The notes under the pieces were generated by a model that was not told where the DNA came from, searched no databases, and worked only from the letters and a program-made list of their open reading frames with translations. Positions 34,518 to 42,590 of a stretch of 64,000 bases of DNA are shown in pieces. Every line of letters starts with the position of its first letter. The stretch's first letter is position 1. Origin of the DNA: a virus; the IMG/VR virus record IMGVR_UViG_3300037110_000087, positions 1-64,000 of that record. One strand, written 5' to 3'. The position numbers were made by a program, and so were the translations under genes.

Positions 34518-36374
34518 TTGACTTCGTATTCCGGTAAAGATCTAACTAAGATGTCACCTGTCGAGCATCTTAGGGCTAAACCTCATATGTACATCGGGGA
34601 TATTAGCGAGGGGCCTCATCATTTGTTTAATGAGATCTTGGACAATAGCGTCGACGAATTTCTGAGTGGATTTGGCACAAGAATTGAGATCGATGTTGCT
34701 GAGGATGGTGGTTGGATCAAGGTCAAGGATTATGGCCGAGGCATTCCTGTTGATAAAACCGAATATGGAATTCCTGGTGTGACCTTGGTGTTCACTGAGA
34801 TCAACACTGGTGGTAAGTTCAAACCGGGTAAGAATTACGAGGTTAGTGGAGGTCTTCATGGAGTGGGTCTTAGTGCCGTGTGCGCTTTATCCATTAAAAC
34901 TAATGTTGAAATTAGGCGTGATAAGAAAATCTGGCGGGAAAGCTACTCCAGGGGTATAGTTGAAGTCCCACTGAAATCTTACGGGAAAGCCGAGGACACA
35001 GGTACTTCAATCTACATGGAAGCCGATCCGGAGATCTTCACTGTTTCCAATTTCGACATCACTATGATTGAGTCACGGATTCAGGACTTAAGTTTCCTCC
35101 TACCCGGATGCGAGTTTATTCTAAAGGTGGAAAACTCCCCAGCCCGGTTGTTCAAGACTAACGGTCTTGGTGAGTTGCTCGATCAGAAGATGAGAGATTA
35201 TGTTGCCACTAGGAAGCAAGCTGATCGTCTATGCAATCCCTTTCTAATCACCGGAAAGGCTAGCTCTGAGGTCGAACTGGCTTTATGCTTCACCAATGCT
35301 ACTGCCCTCCATACCTTCAGTTTCGTCAATTGCATTACCACTCATGATGGTGGGACCCACGAGGTCGCAATCAAGAAGACTGTTCTTAACTGTCTTAAGG
35401 GTTGGGTTGGGTCTGACAAGTTCACCTTCGAGAATGAGGATCTGCAGGATGGTCTATGGATCGCAGTTCATCTAAAGACCAAGGACACAGCATTCAGCAG
35501 TCAGACTAAAGAGAAGTTCGTTGGTAAGAGTGCGGGTCAGGATATCCCAGAGGCCCTGAATCTCCGGTTCCAGCAATGGATCACCGCCAATGATGATTTG
35601 ATGAAGAAGGTGTTTACCCTGGCCCAACAGCGATGTATGGCCAGGAAACAATCGAGTAAACTGCAGAAGCTTGAGGCCCAGATCAAGATTAACGACTCCA
35701 AGCTCAAACGCGGTAGCGTTGAGGGTGGGATCATGGATTGTCGGACCACCAAGGTCGAAGAATCTGAGGTCTTTATCGTGGAAGGTCGATCTGCTGCCGG
35801 AAGTGCCAGACAGGCTAAGGATCATCACTTCCAGGCTGTTCTTCCCTTGCGGGGTAAAATCATCAATGCCTATCGTAGCAATCTCACAACCCTATTGGCT
35901 AATGAGGAGATTAAAGATATTCTGAACACTCTTGGATGTGGTTATGGTAAGTCCTGTGATCCAAGTATGCTCAGATATGGCAAGATTATTCTATTGATGG
36001 ATGCAGATCCCGATGGCGGTCATATCACTAGCTTAATGTTAGGATTCTTCTTTAAATATCTTAGACCAATCATTGAACAAGGGCGGGTCTACGTAGTCGA
36101 CGGACCTTTATTCGCAGCCTCTAAAAATCGTGAGAAGGCATATTTCTACACTCTGGATGAAGCCAAGGAGAAACTAGGTAAGGATTTTGACAAATGGATT
36201 TTGACACGTATGAAAGGTTGGGGTGAGTGTAATCCTGATGTGCTTAAGATTATTGCCTTAGGTGAAGATACCAGGAAGCTCTATCAGATTCAGCTGACAG
36301 ATGAAACTCCCGTCAGAATTGAAGAGATGATGAGCGAGGATTCCCAATTCCGCAAGCTACTCTTGACTTCCTAG
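34518..36374 (+). CDS. Type II DNA topoisomerase, ATPase subunit (GyrB/ParE-like)
   Basis: A 618-residue topoisomerase subunit. Motifs: HMYIGDI and EILDNSVDE (GHKL ATPase), KVKDYGRGIPVD, GGLHGVGLSAV (lid), then TOPRIM parts VFIVEGRSAAGSARQAKD and LMDADPDGGHITSL with the catalytic DxD. It lacks the extra domain of some GyrB proteins. The frame starts with TTG 34518 behind AGGGG; ATG 34551 is an alternative. It pairs with the cleavage subunit at 48712, about 12 kb away. Confidence 0.92.
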   Translation: MTSYSGKDLTKMSPVEHLRAKPHMYIGDISEGPHHLFNEILDNSVDEFLSGFGTRIEIDVAEDGGWIKVKDYGRGIPVDKTEYGIPGVTLVFTEINTGGKFKPGKNYEVSGGLHGVGLSAVCALSIKTNVEIRRDKKIWRESYSRGIVEVPLKSYGKAEDTGTSIYMEADPEIFTVSNFDITMIESRIQDLSFLLPGCEFILKVENSPARLFKTNGLGELLDQKMRDYVATRKQADRLCNPFLITGKASSEVELALCFTNATALHTFSFVNCITTHDGGTHEVAIKKTVLNCLKGWVGSDKFTFENEDLQDGLWIAVHLKTKDTAFSSQTKEKFVGKSAGQDIPEALNLRFQQWITANDDLMKKVFTLAQQRCMARKQSSKLQKLEAQIKINDSKLKRGSVEGGIMDCRTTKVEESEVFIVEGRSAAGSARQAKDHHFQAVLPLRGKIINAYRSNLTTLLANEEIKDILNTLGCGYGKSCDPSMLRYGKIILLMDADPDGGHITSLMLGFFFKYLRPIIEQGRVYVVDGPLFAASKNREKAYFYTLDEAKEKLGKDFDKWILTRMKGWGECNPDVLKIIALGEDTRKLYQIQLTDETPVRIEEMMSEDSQFRKLLLTS

Positions 36375-36391
36375 CGAAATTCTGCTAAACT
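36363..36391 (+). promoter_or_regulatory. Extended -10 promoter placed for a leaderless mRNA
   Basis: TTGACT (36363-36368), 17-nt spacer, TAAACT (36386-36391) with TGC before it. The start codon of the next gene begins 8 bases after the -10 and there is no ribosome-binding site, so the transcript should begin at the ATG. It overlaps the end of the topoisomerase gene. Confidence 0.65.
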
Positions 36392-36398
36392 GGATACT

Positions 36399-36953
36399 AT
36401 GGAACTATATTCCTATCAATCTCCTGAGGTTGTGGCACTAATCCACACACAAGGTCGTTATTTACCTGCTTGGAATAGGTGTAATTGTTTCGAAGAGGAC
36501 CAGTGGCAGTTTGAGTGTTCCTACCGGTTTATGGTGGATCAATATAACCGGATTAAAAAGACCAACTTTGATACACCCCCAGTTTTTTGGTACACTGAAT
36601 TGAGACAGGCCAAACGGAACATGAAGTATGTCAAGCGAGGGGTGATGCTCATTGCTCAAGTTCCGGATGAAGCGATCCTGCAATATGACTCAGAAGATTG
36701 GTATGGAGCTTTGAACCTTTATGGAATTGGGTTTGGTCATAATTATGGTGATGTACCTAATTGGGAGCGTTTTGATAAGATCTGGGACGCTTACAAAAAG
36801 AACCCCAGAGCTATGGAGGAAAGCTGGAAGGAAATCTTCCATCTCCCTTTGTGCAAGAGGGAGAGAGTGGAAGTTCATGCGGTTACTATGGAAATCCAAC
36901 TGGAGTGGATATTCCAACAAGATATATTCCAACAAGATATTGTGCCACTCTAA
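36399..36953 (+). CDS. DUF3841-like protein (184 aa), probably leaderless
   Basis: The N-terminus YSYQSPEVVALIHTQGRY and the middle FWYTELRQAKRNMKYVK...LIAQVPDEAIL fit DUF3841, a family of unknown function found in many bacteria and phages. No ribosome-binding site precedes ATG 36399, but a promoter does (36363-36391). Near the end is an exact 15-bp tandem duplication encoding QDIFQQDI. Confidence 0.6.
   Translation: MELYSYQSPEVVALIHTQGRYLPAWNRCNCFEEDQWQFECSYRFMVDQYNRIKKTNFDTPPVFWYTELRQAKRNMKYVKRGVMLIAQVPDEAILQYDSEDWYGALNLYGIGFGHNYGDVPNWERFDKIWDAYKKNPRAMEESWKEIFHLPLCKRERVEVHAVTMEIQLEWIFQQDIFQQDIVPL
36911..36940 (+). repeat. 15-bp exact tandem duplication
   Basis: Two identical adjacent copies of ATTCCAACAAGATAT (36911-36925, 36926-36940) near the 3' end of the DUF3841-like gene, in frame. 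Confidence 0.9.
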
Positions 36954-37002
36954 ATAGTCAAACCGTGGTTTAATAATAAAAGCAATTTTCACCAGGGATA
37001 CA

Positions 37003-37497
37003 ATGAAGCTTAATTTGAAAGCCAGAGTCATAAAGCAGGAAGGCAACCTCTGGGGCCTCCGGGCAGAATACTGGGACAGTGGATCCGGTGCCGCAGGGTG
37101 TATTTTCTTCTGTCCAGCTACTCGCAGATGGTTAGTATCATTCCGGTCCGCGCATGTCATGGAACCTCATACCTGGGGTATCTGGGGTGGCAAACTAGAT
37201 GGAAGGGAAACTCCGCTTGAAGCTGTGAAGAGAGAAGCCGAAGAGGAAACTGGACACTCTGCTGAGGGTATTGAGTTCATTCCTTCTTACGTCTACCAAG
37301 ATGGATCTTTTAAATACCGAAATTTTATAGCTATCGTGGATGCTGAGTTCGAACCAGAGATGGACTGGGAGACTGAAGGTTTTAGATGGTGTAAGATTAA
37401 TGAATTTCCCAATAAGCTACATTTTGGGTTGAAGGCACTTTATCCTTATCTGGTTGATTTTGATAAAGGTTATAATAACGAGGAGAAACAAGCATGA
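37003..37497 (+). CDS. Tagged NUDIX hydrolase
   Basis: A 164-residue protein beginning MKLNLKARV (shared tag) with a full NUDIX box at residues 62-84: GGKLDGRETPLEAVKREAEEET (metal ligands in REAEEE). NUDIX enzymes hydrolyse nucleoside diphosphates linked to another group. As the tag is shared with two ARTs, a role connected to ADP-ribose or NAD is possible, but substrates are unknown. The stop overlaps the next ATG (ATGA). Confidence 0.9.
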   Translation: MKLNLKARVIKQEGNLWGLRAEYWDSGSGAAGCIFFCPATRRWLVSFRSAHVMEPHTWGIWGGKLDGRETPLEAVKREAEEETGHSAEGIEFIPSYVYQDGSFKYRNFIAIVDAEFEPEMDWETEGFRWCKINEFPNKLHFGLKALYPYLVDFDKGYNNEEKQA

Positions 37498-38000
37498 CCG
37501 AAGAAATTAATCCTATCATTGAAGCAGTTGAACTAAAAGTGGACGAAGCTAAAGAGGTAGTTGAGGCTGTCGTACACGAAACTGAGGCTGTCGTAGAAAC
37601 TGTAGTTGAGAAAGTGGAAGCGATTGTGGAGCCTATTGTTGAGAAAGTGGAAGCGATTGTTGAGGCTGCGATTGTTGAGGTCGAAGCTGTCCCAGTTGTC
37701 CCAGTTGTCCCAGTGGAACCCGAACCTGTGATCCCTACTCCTGTCCCAGTTCCAGTTGAACCCGTAGCCCCTATTGCCCCTCCTGAACCAATTGCTCCAG
37801 TAGAACCAATTGCTTCAGCTACCCGTTCCTTCTCTGTCGATACTGAACAGACCCCGGAATTCGTTCCTTATCAGGAACCAATCTTCGTCTACCAAGAGCC
37901 GGTAAAGGTTCCAGGTAAGGGGGTGTTCCATTGCCCTCTGACTAACAAATTGGTGCCAGTTGAAGAAACTGATCTTGGTATTCTTGGTAAAAGACCTTAA
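37494..38000 (+). CDS. Low-complexity Val/Glu/Pro protein (168 aa)
   Basis: Residues 1-65 are a Val/Glu-rich repeat with heptad-like spacing (two copies of VEKVEAIVE), followed by a Pro/Val-rich spacer (about 66-105) and a conserved-looking C-terminus VPGKGVFHCPLTNKLVPV. Likely an extended, flexible protein. Coupled to the NUDIX gene by ATGA. Confidence 0.65.
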   Translation: MTEEINPIIEAVELKVDEAKEVVEAVVHETEAVVETVVEKVEAIVEPIVEKVEAIVEAAIVEVEAVPVVPVVPVEPEPVIPTPVPVPVEPVAPIAPPEPIAPVEPIASATRSFSVDTEQTPEFVPYQEPIFVYQEPVKVPGKGVFHCPLTNKLVPVEETDLGILGKRP

Positions 38001-38009
38001 GGTCGTACC

Positions 38010-38438
38010 GTGAGGCAGCAGCATTCCCTCATGAAATTCGACCCTGCCAACGGGGAGCCGAAGCCATACCCAAGCAATGCCGACCACTGGCGGTCCTGGC
38101 ACGGACACCGGGCGTGGCTGTTCAACCCATGGACCGGCAAGCAGCGCGATCCGGACGACATCGGGAGCGACGTCCACGGCCACCTTATCATTCCATCTGG
38201 GGAGCCTATCTACCTTGCCTCCGCGCCCAAGGAAGGGCTGGCGTTCACCGCTGATGATGGGACCACCTATGAGGTGGTCAACATGAGTATCAGGTCCACT
38301 GACATGTTCTGTGACTCCTTGGCGCTGGTCATGAAACATCCAGACGGGACACGCTTCCGGTGGGCCTTCCACAACGACGAGGGCAACGGGGTGGAAAGTC
38401 TCCGCCGCCAACACCTGTCCACAGAGGGAACCTCATGA
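38010..38438 (+). CDS. GC-rich hypothetical phage protein (142 aa)
   Basis: GTG start at 38010 behind TAAGG (a later ATG 38031 is an alternative). Contains LFNPWTGKQRDPDDIGSDVHG, a segment I associate with small phage proteins of unknown role, and an acidic C-terminus. Base composition is clearly GC-richer than the flanking genes, suggesting a recently acquired cassette. Coupled by ATGA to the next gene. Confidence 0.7.
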   Translation: MRQQHSLMKFDPANGEPKPYPSNADHWRSWHGHRAWLFNPWTGKQRDPDDIGSDVHGHLIIPSGEPIYLASAPKEGLAFTADDGTTYEVVNMSIRSTDMFCDSLALVMKHPDGTRFRWAFHNDEGNGVESLRRQHLSTEGTS

Positions 38439-38725
38439 AATGTCATGTATGTGGTGTTGACAAAGACCCGGATACCCTTGAGGTTTTCCCCTGGCATGAA
38501 GAACACGGCATTGTTGACTACCCGATAGAACCATTGTTCGACCTCGACTGTCAGCCGGGAGACCCCGGAAACATCGCTGGGAGACCCTGGAAGAAAATCA
38601 CCTTCTGCCACACCTGTTTTCATCGACTCAATCCCGATATGTGGACCTGCCAGAAGCATTACGAAGCACTGAATCCAGTGACTCCATTCAGCGAATTGCC
38701 TGATCTGCCTGAAGAAGAAATTTAA
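38435..38725 (+). CDS. Small zinc-binding-type protein (96 aa)
   Basis: Start at ATG 38435, overlapping the previous stop and preceded by GAGGG. Contains MKCHVCGVD at the N-terminus and FCHTCFHRLNPDMWTCQKH, two Cys/His clusters that may bind zinc. Function unknown. Confidence 0.7.
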   Translation: MKCHVCGVDKDPDTLEVFPWHEEHGIVDYPIEPLFDLDCQPGDPGNIAGRPWKKITFCHTCFHRLNPDMWTCQKHYEALNPVTPFSELPDLPEEEI

Positions 38726-38764
38726 TTCTTGTGTCTGGTTTTAATCCTTGCTGGTTAACAAGGT

Positions 38765-38941
38765 ATGGATGAACGGACCAAATTATTTCTTGCTCTTGAA
38801 TCCCTTGTTAAACATTTGATGGAGGAACAAGTATTTAATAAAATATACTCGGATATTACTGTGGATACACTGGTAGACGCAGCCGAGATGTTGGTACGTG
38901 AATTTTACTGGCAATCGAGTAGAATTCCAGGAGCAAAATGA
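38765..38941 (+). CDS. Small hypothetical protein (58 aa) upstream of the clamp loader
   Basis: ATG 38765 after ACAAGG, TGA overlapping the clamp-loader ATG (ATGA 38938-38941). The 58-residue product (starts MDERTKLFLALESLVKHLME) is helical and acidic. The exact coupling with the clamp loader makes it credible. Confidence 0.7.
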   Translation: MDERTKLFLALESLVKHLMEEQVFNKIYSDITVDTLVDAAEMLVREFYWQSSRIPGAK

Positions 38942-40041
38942 AACCTTTAACCTTCATTCATCGTCCGAGAAGAATATCAGAAGTCCTGGGTCAGACTCAC
39001 ATCAAAAGGGCACTTGGTTTTAACTCACCGACTGGTCTATTGATTGATTTCGCCAATACTAAGGAATTCCCCCGAGCGATTACTATCCATGGACCCTACG
39101 GGACTGGAAAGACCACCATAGCCCGTATTCTGGCTCGATATATCAACTGCGAACATGGACCACTCAAAGCATGCCTAGAATGTGAGTCCTGTAGATCAAT
39201 GGAAAATTTCACTAATCCCGATGTCTGGGAGATGGATGCCGCTACTAATAATGGAGTGGATAACACTGTCAAGATCAAGGAGTGGGCACAGTTCAACACT
39301 AAGCGCAGGAAGAAGATTCTGATTTTGGATGAAGCTCACCGAATGAGTGTTCAAGCCTTCGATGCTCTACTCAAGATCATAGAAGAAGGGGTAGAGAATG
39401 TCTGCTTTGTATTCTGCACTACTGAGGTGGACAAGATCCCAGATACGGTATTAAGTAGGACCACCAAGTTTAAACTCTTTAAGTTGACTACTGAGGAAAC
39501 AACTCAGCTAGCTAATAAGATCTGTGCCAAAGAAGGGATCACGATCCAGGATCCAGCCTATTTCCAGCATCTGGTTAGAAAAGCAGATGGTCATGGTCGG
39601 GATATTATCCAGTATTTAAATGATGCTGCTACCCTATATTCGGACGAGCCTGGGGTCATCACTAACCACAGCATTGACCTACTCTGTGAACTATATCAAT
39701 CTGATCGAGTAGAACAATTCTTAGTGGGTTGTTTGAATCGGGACTTAGACATTATGAATCAGATAATAGAGGAAAGTTTTCTGGAGCCAATGGGATTCTG
39801 TAAGACCGCCATTGATTTGCTCAGACACGAAATTAGTCTAAGAACTGTTCTGCAGGGACAAGAAACCTACAAAACCTACAAGAGTGGTGATTTGATCAGG
39901 TTGTTAGGGATGATTGAGGACTGTAAGTATCGGTTACTTTTTGGTGATTCTCTAACTTCTCTTCTCATTGGTTGGGAGAGATGGAAACTTGGACAATATA
40001 TTCCAATGACGGACAAGGAAGATCTTAAGAGGGTGATATGA
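38938..40041 (+). CDS. DNA polymerase clamp loader (gamma/tau-like AAA+ ATPase)
   Basis: A 367-residue protein related to DnaX/gamma: Walker A HGPYGTGKTT (51-60), a zinc module CEHGPLKACLECESC, Walker B LILDEAHRM with DEAH, and SRTTKF at the sensor position. It opens the sliding clamp onto primed DNA. Only this subunit is in the window; a delta/delta-prime partner is not recognised. It overlaps small genes at both ends, coupled by ATGA. Confidence 0.92.
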   Translation: MKPLTFIHRPRRISEVLGQTHIKRALGFNSPTGLLIDFANTKEFPRAITIHGPYGTGKTTIARILARYINCEHGPLKACLECESCRSMENFTNPDVWEMDAATNNGVDNTVKIKEWAQFNTKRRKKILILDEAHRMSVQAFDALLKIIEEGVENVCFVFCTTEVDKIPDTVLSRTTKFKLFKLTTEETTQLANKICAKEGITIQDPAYFQHLVRKADGHGRDIIQYLNDAATLYSDEPGVITNHSIDLLCELYQSDRVEQFLVGCLNRDLDIMNQIIEESFLEPMGFCKTAIDLLRHEISLRTVLQGQETYKTYKSGDLIRLLGMIEDCKYRLLFGDSLTSLLIGWERWKLGQYIPMTDKEDLKRVI

Positions 40042-40160
40042 CATATATTCCTCACAAACCAGATCCTAAAATTAATAAAGTGATGATCATTAGTATTGCT
40101 GCTATGATATTGAGTATTATAGCACTAATTCTCGATCTTGTGACTTTGTTCAGACACTAG
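40038..40160 (+). CDS. Small single-pass membrane protein (40 aa)
   Basis: ATG 40038 overlaps the clamp-loader stop (ATGA). The product has a basic N-terminus (MTYIPHKPDPKINK) and a hydrophobic helix of about 22 residues (VMIISIAAMILSIIALILDL). Fits a small phage membrane peptide; role unknown. Confidence 0.65.
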   Translation: MTYIPHKPDPKINKVMIISIAAMILSIIALILDLVTLFRH

Positions 40161-40174
40161 AAAGGTTATATTAT
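40146..40174 (+). promoter_or_regulatory. Sigma70-like promoter
   Basis: TTGTTC (40146-40151), 17-nt spacer, TATTAT (40169-40174), ahead of the AGGAG of the gene at 40187. It lies at the end of the small membrane gene. Confidence 0.55.
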
Positions 40175-40186
40175 TTAGGAGTAGTT

Positions 40187-41047
40187 ATGAATATCTATCC
40201 GTTGGGTAAAAGTACTGAAATCAAAATTGGAGCATCAATTCTCGTCCTTCTCGTCCTGGGATTCGGGGGCAGGGAATTTTATACGAGGTATAAGGACCAG
40301 AAAAGTCAGTTGGAACAGGCCAAGACAGAATTGGCTGATGCCAATGTCAATTATACTAAGCTGAAGGAAGGGATTGTACAAGCCCAGAATAGTAGTATTC
40401 TGACTCAGGATCAGCTTAAGAAACTGATCTCCTCAGAACTAAAAAATCAAATTACTCTCCATAATCAAGAGATCCTGGCAGCGATTAAGGAAGGGGTCCA
40501 AGTCAAATTTGATGAGAATCATGAAACTGGGACCAAGACGGGTACTACCCAATATACATTCCCTGTTGCTGGGAAGACGGACCCGATCGTAGATAAATTG
40601 GTGGTGGATACAAGCGTTCCTAGTTATAAACTAGATCTGAAACCTTTCACTCTGAATCTAGAGGCCACTCTAAACTATGATCAGAAGCAAGGCGTCACTC
40701 GGTTCTGGAGTAGACCTACCGCTGTTGGACTTCCCAAAGGTGTCGAAGCGACGATGGGTGAAGTTACCTTCAATCTAGATCAATCTTTCAACCAGTGGGT
40801 AACGAGTATGAGGGGAGAGACTGTCAGAGTTCCCGAAATGCCGAAATATACGGTAGGTGGCTTAGTGGGAGTTTCTTACGTGGGAAGTGCTTATTCTCCC
40901 GCTGCTAGCTGGCAAAAGATCTATGGGGTTGAGGGAACACGTAACTTCTCCAACAATCTTGGTATTGGTGGTGGAATTATGGGCAATGGTGTTTTGGGCT
41001 ATACGGAATTCTTGAAACTCACATATAGCTTCGGCAAGCAACCGTAG
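40187..41047 (+). CDS. Membrane-anchored protein with coiled coil and beta-rich C-terminus (286 aa)
   Basis: An N-terminal hydrophobic helix (about residues 14-32, ILVLLVLGFGG) is followed by a charged coiled-coil stretch (to about 75), then a long beta-rich region ending with YTEFLKLTYSFGKQP, a C-terminal hydrophobic-aromatic pattern as in outer-membrane beta proteins. Such a layout recalls envelope-spanning (spanin-like) proteins, but that is inference. No enzyme motif. Confidence 0.65.
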   Translation: MNIYPLGKSTEIKIGASILVLLVLGFGGREFYTRYKDQKSQLEQAKTELADANVNYTKLKEGIVQAQNSSILTQDQLKKLISSELKNQITLHNQEILAAIKEGVQVKFDENHETGTKTGTTQYTFPVAGKTDPIVDKLVVDTSVPSYKLDLKPFTLNLEATLNYDQKQGVTRFWSRPTAVGLPKGVEATMGEVTFNLDQSFNQWVTSMRGETVRVPEMPKYTVGGLVGVSYVGSAYSPAASWQKIYGVEGTRNFSNNLGIGGGIMGNGVLGYTEFLKLTYSFGKQP

Positions 41048-41188
41048 TGAGATCTTTCCCCTCAAGCACACCTGGGCCACCTTGTCCTTGTCCTAAGCCC
41101 CTCTATGTTAACACCATGACCGTTCGTCTTCCGTCACCCGCTTTTCTTTGGGCGCTTAAGAATAACACACTTGTCCCAAAAGGAATAA

Positions 41189-41728
41189 ATGAGCCAACAG
41201 GTCTTAGACTCCCTATTATTGAATGAAGATATCCAAAAGCTCAAAGCAGCCTTCCAGATCGATCCTTATGTGATTGCCTGTAGGGAATGGATGTTGTGGG
41301 CCAATAATGAATTGGCTAAGATGATTAATATTGGAGTACCTTGCCTAGATGCTACTCCATTAGCTATTAGAGAGGCTAATCTGTGGTTGCAAGGTCTGCA
41401 GAATAACCGGGACACACTCACTAATGTGAATATGAAGTTGGATGACTTCGAATTGACTATTGACGCTTATTACAATAGAGCGCATAGTATTACAATGATC
41501 CAGCCTCAGATTGAAACCGGCCTCAAGTCCAATGATCAGAGAAATGCCTATTTTGAACAGGTATTTGATGAATTAGTTTATTTTAAGAGCTATATAGATG
41601 TAATCAGGAAGAAATCCGACATGGTGAATGATAGCTTCCAGTCAGCCTTCTTTAATGTTCAGCAGCAGCAGAAGAATCTGCAGCTGGTATCGCGTGTAAT
41701 CAATGCCTATGGCACTCCGGTGAATTAA
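41189..41728 (+). CDS. Hypothetical helical protein (179 aa)
   Basis: A helical, Asn/Gln-rich protein without recognised domains. It starts at ATG 41189 with only a weak upstream AAGGA, and its stop overlaps the next start (TAATG). The 141-base gap upstream (41048-41188) holds no convincing gene. Confidence 0.6.
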   Translation: MSQQVLDSLLLNEDIQKLKAAFQIDPYVIACREWMLWANNELAKMINIGVPCLDATPLAIREANLWLQGLQNNRDTLTNVNMKLDDFELTIDAYYNRAHSITMIQPQIETGLKSNDQRNAYFEQVFDELVYFKSYIDVIRKKSDMVNDSFQSAFFNVQQQQKNLQLVSRVINAYGTPVN

Positions 41729-42579
41729 TGCTAACACTAAAACAAAGAGTATATTCTAAGATAGACAAAACACAAAAGTTTTTATTCATGAATTCATACA
41801 ATCAGACACTAGAAGTGTCCTATATTGACAAGGATGATGGTAAGGATATTATTTGTGTCCCAACTCAGTGTGGGTGTTCCCAAGGATGTTTATTCTGTCA
41901 CATGACCGGATCTGGTGTCTCGACATCTGATCTCAGGGCAGGTGATATTGTAGTAGCTGTAACTGAGGTTATGGGCATTCTGGATCTGGTAAAGAATAAA
42001 CGACCTCTACTAGTGTCATATATGGGTTGTGGGGAGCCTCTCTGCAATTGGAAACAGACCCTTATTTCCATGACTTCGTTGAGTTTGCTCTTCCCCTTGA
42101 TTAGGTTTGCTCTGGCTACTATCCTCCCTGTAGGTCATGAAACAGAATTCATTGAAATGGGAAGATTCGTTAGAGGGGAGAATCTGGACCTGAAGGTCCA
42201 TCTATCCCTGCATTTCACGAATAATGATCAGCGGAAAAGGTGGTTGCCTTCTGCAGGAGAGATAAGACCCTCTCTTGACCTGCTTGAATGGTACAGAGAC
42301 TACACCGGTAATCGGATTGAACTCCACTATACCTCTATCGAGGGAGTGAATGATCGCTCCCTCGATGTAGAGGTATTGAATGATCTTCTATCGGATAGAG
42401 AAATACCTCTGAAACTATTATTATTTAATCCCAAGGAGGGATTAAATGCTTTTCCAAGTCCAGTGGATTTACTCATGGCTCTGGCAGCCATGGGCATCCA
42501 GGCAGAGTCATACACTCCACCAGGACGAGATATTGGGGCCTCATGTGGCCAGTTCGATCTGGAGAGTTACCAGAAATAA
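41728..42579 (+). CDS. RlmN/Cfr-like radical SAM methyltransferase, short form
   Basis: A 283-residue protein with the RlmN signature: CVPTQCGCSQGCLFC supplies the acid-base Cys (Cys43, seven residues before the first cluster Cys) and the 4Fe-4S cysteines Cys50, Cys54, Cys57. It has SYMGCGEPLCN (SAM site), LHYTSIEGVND, LLFNPKEG, and GRDIGASCGQF with methyl-accepting Cys273. RlmN methylates C2 of adenine in 23S rRNA and tRNA. The protein lacks the N-terminal domain of bacterial RlmN (about 350+ residues), so substrate recognition may differ. Confidence 0.9.
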   Translation: MLTLKQRVYSKIDKTQKFLFMNSYNQTLEVSYIDKDDGKDIICVPTQCGCSQGCLFCHMTGSGVSTSDLRAGDIVVAVTEVMGILDLVKNKRPLLVSYMGCGEPLCNWKQTLISMTSLSLLFPLIRFALATILPVGHETEFIEMGRFVRGENLDLKVHLSLHFTNNDQRKRWLPSAGEIRPSLDLLEWYRDYTGNRIELHYTSIEGVNDRSLDVEVLNDLLSDREIPLKLLLFNPKEGLNAFPSPVDLLMALAAMGIQAESYTPPGRDIGASCGQFDLESYQK

Positions 42580-42590
42580 AGGAGTGAATC

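Noticed and set aside
35472-35828. Minus-strand ORF within the topoisomerase gene
   Set aside because: Shadow of the GyrB-like frame; no start signal.
41116-41226. Short ORF in the 41048-41188 gap
   Set aside because: 36 codons overlapping the next gene out of frame, with no ribosome-binding site.
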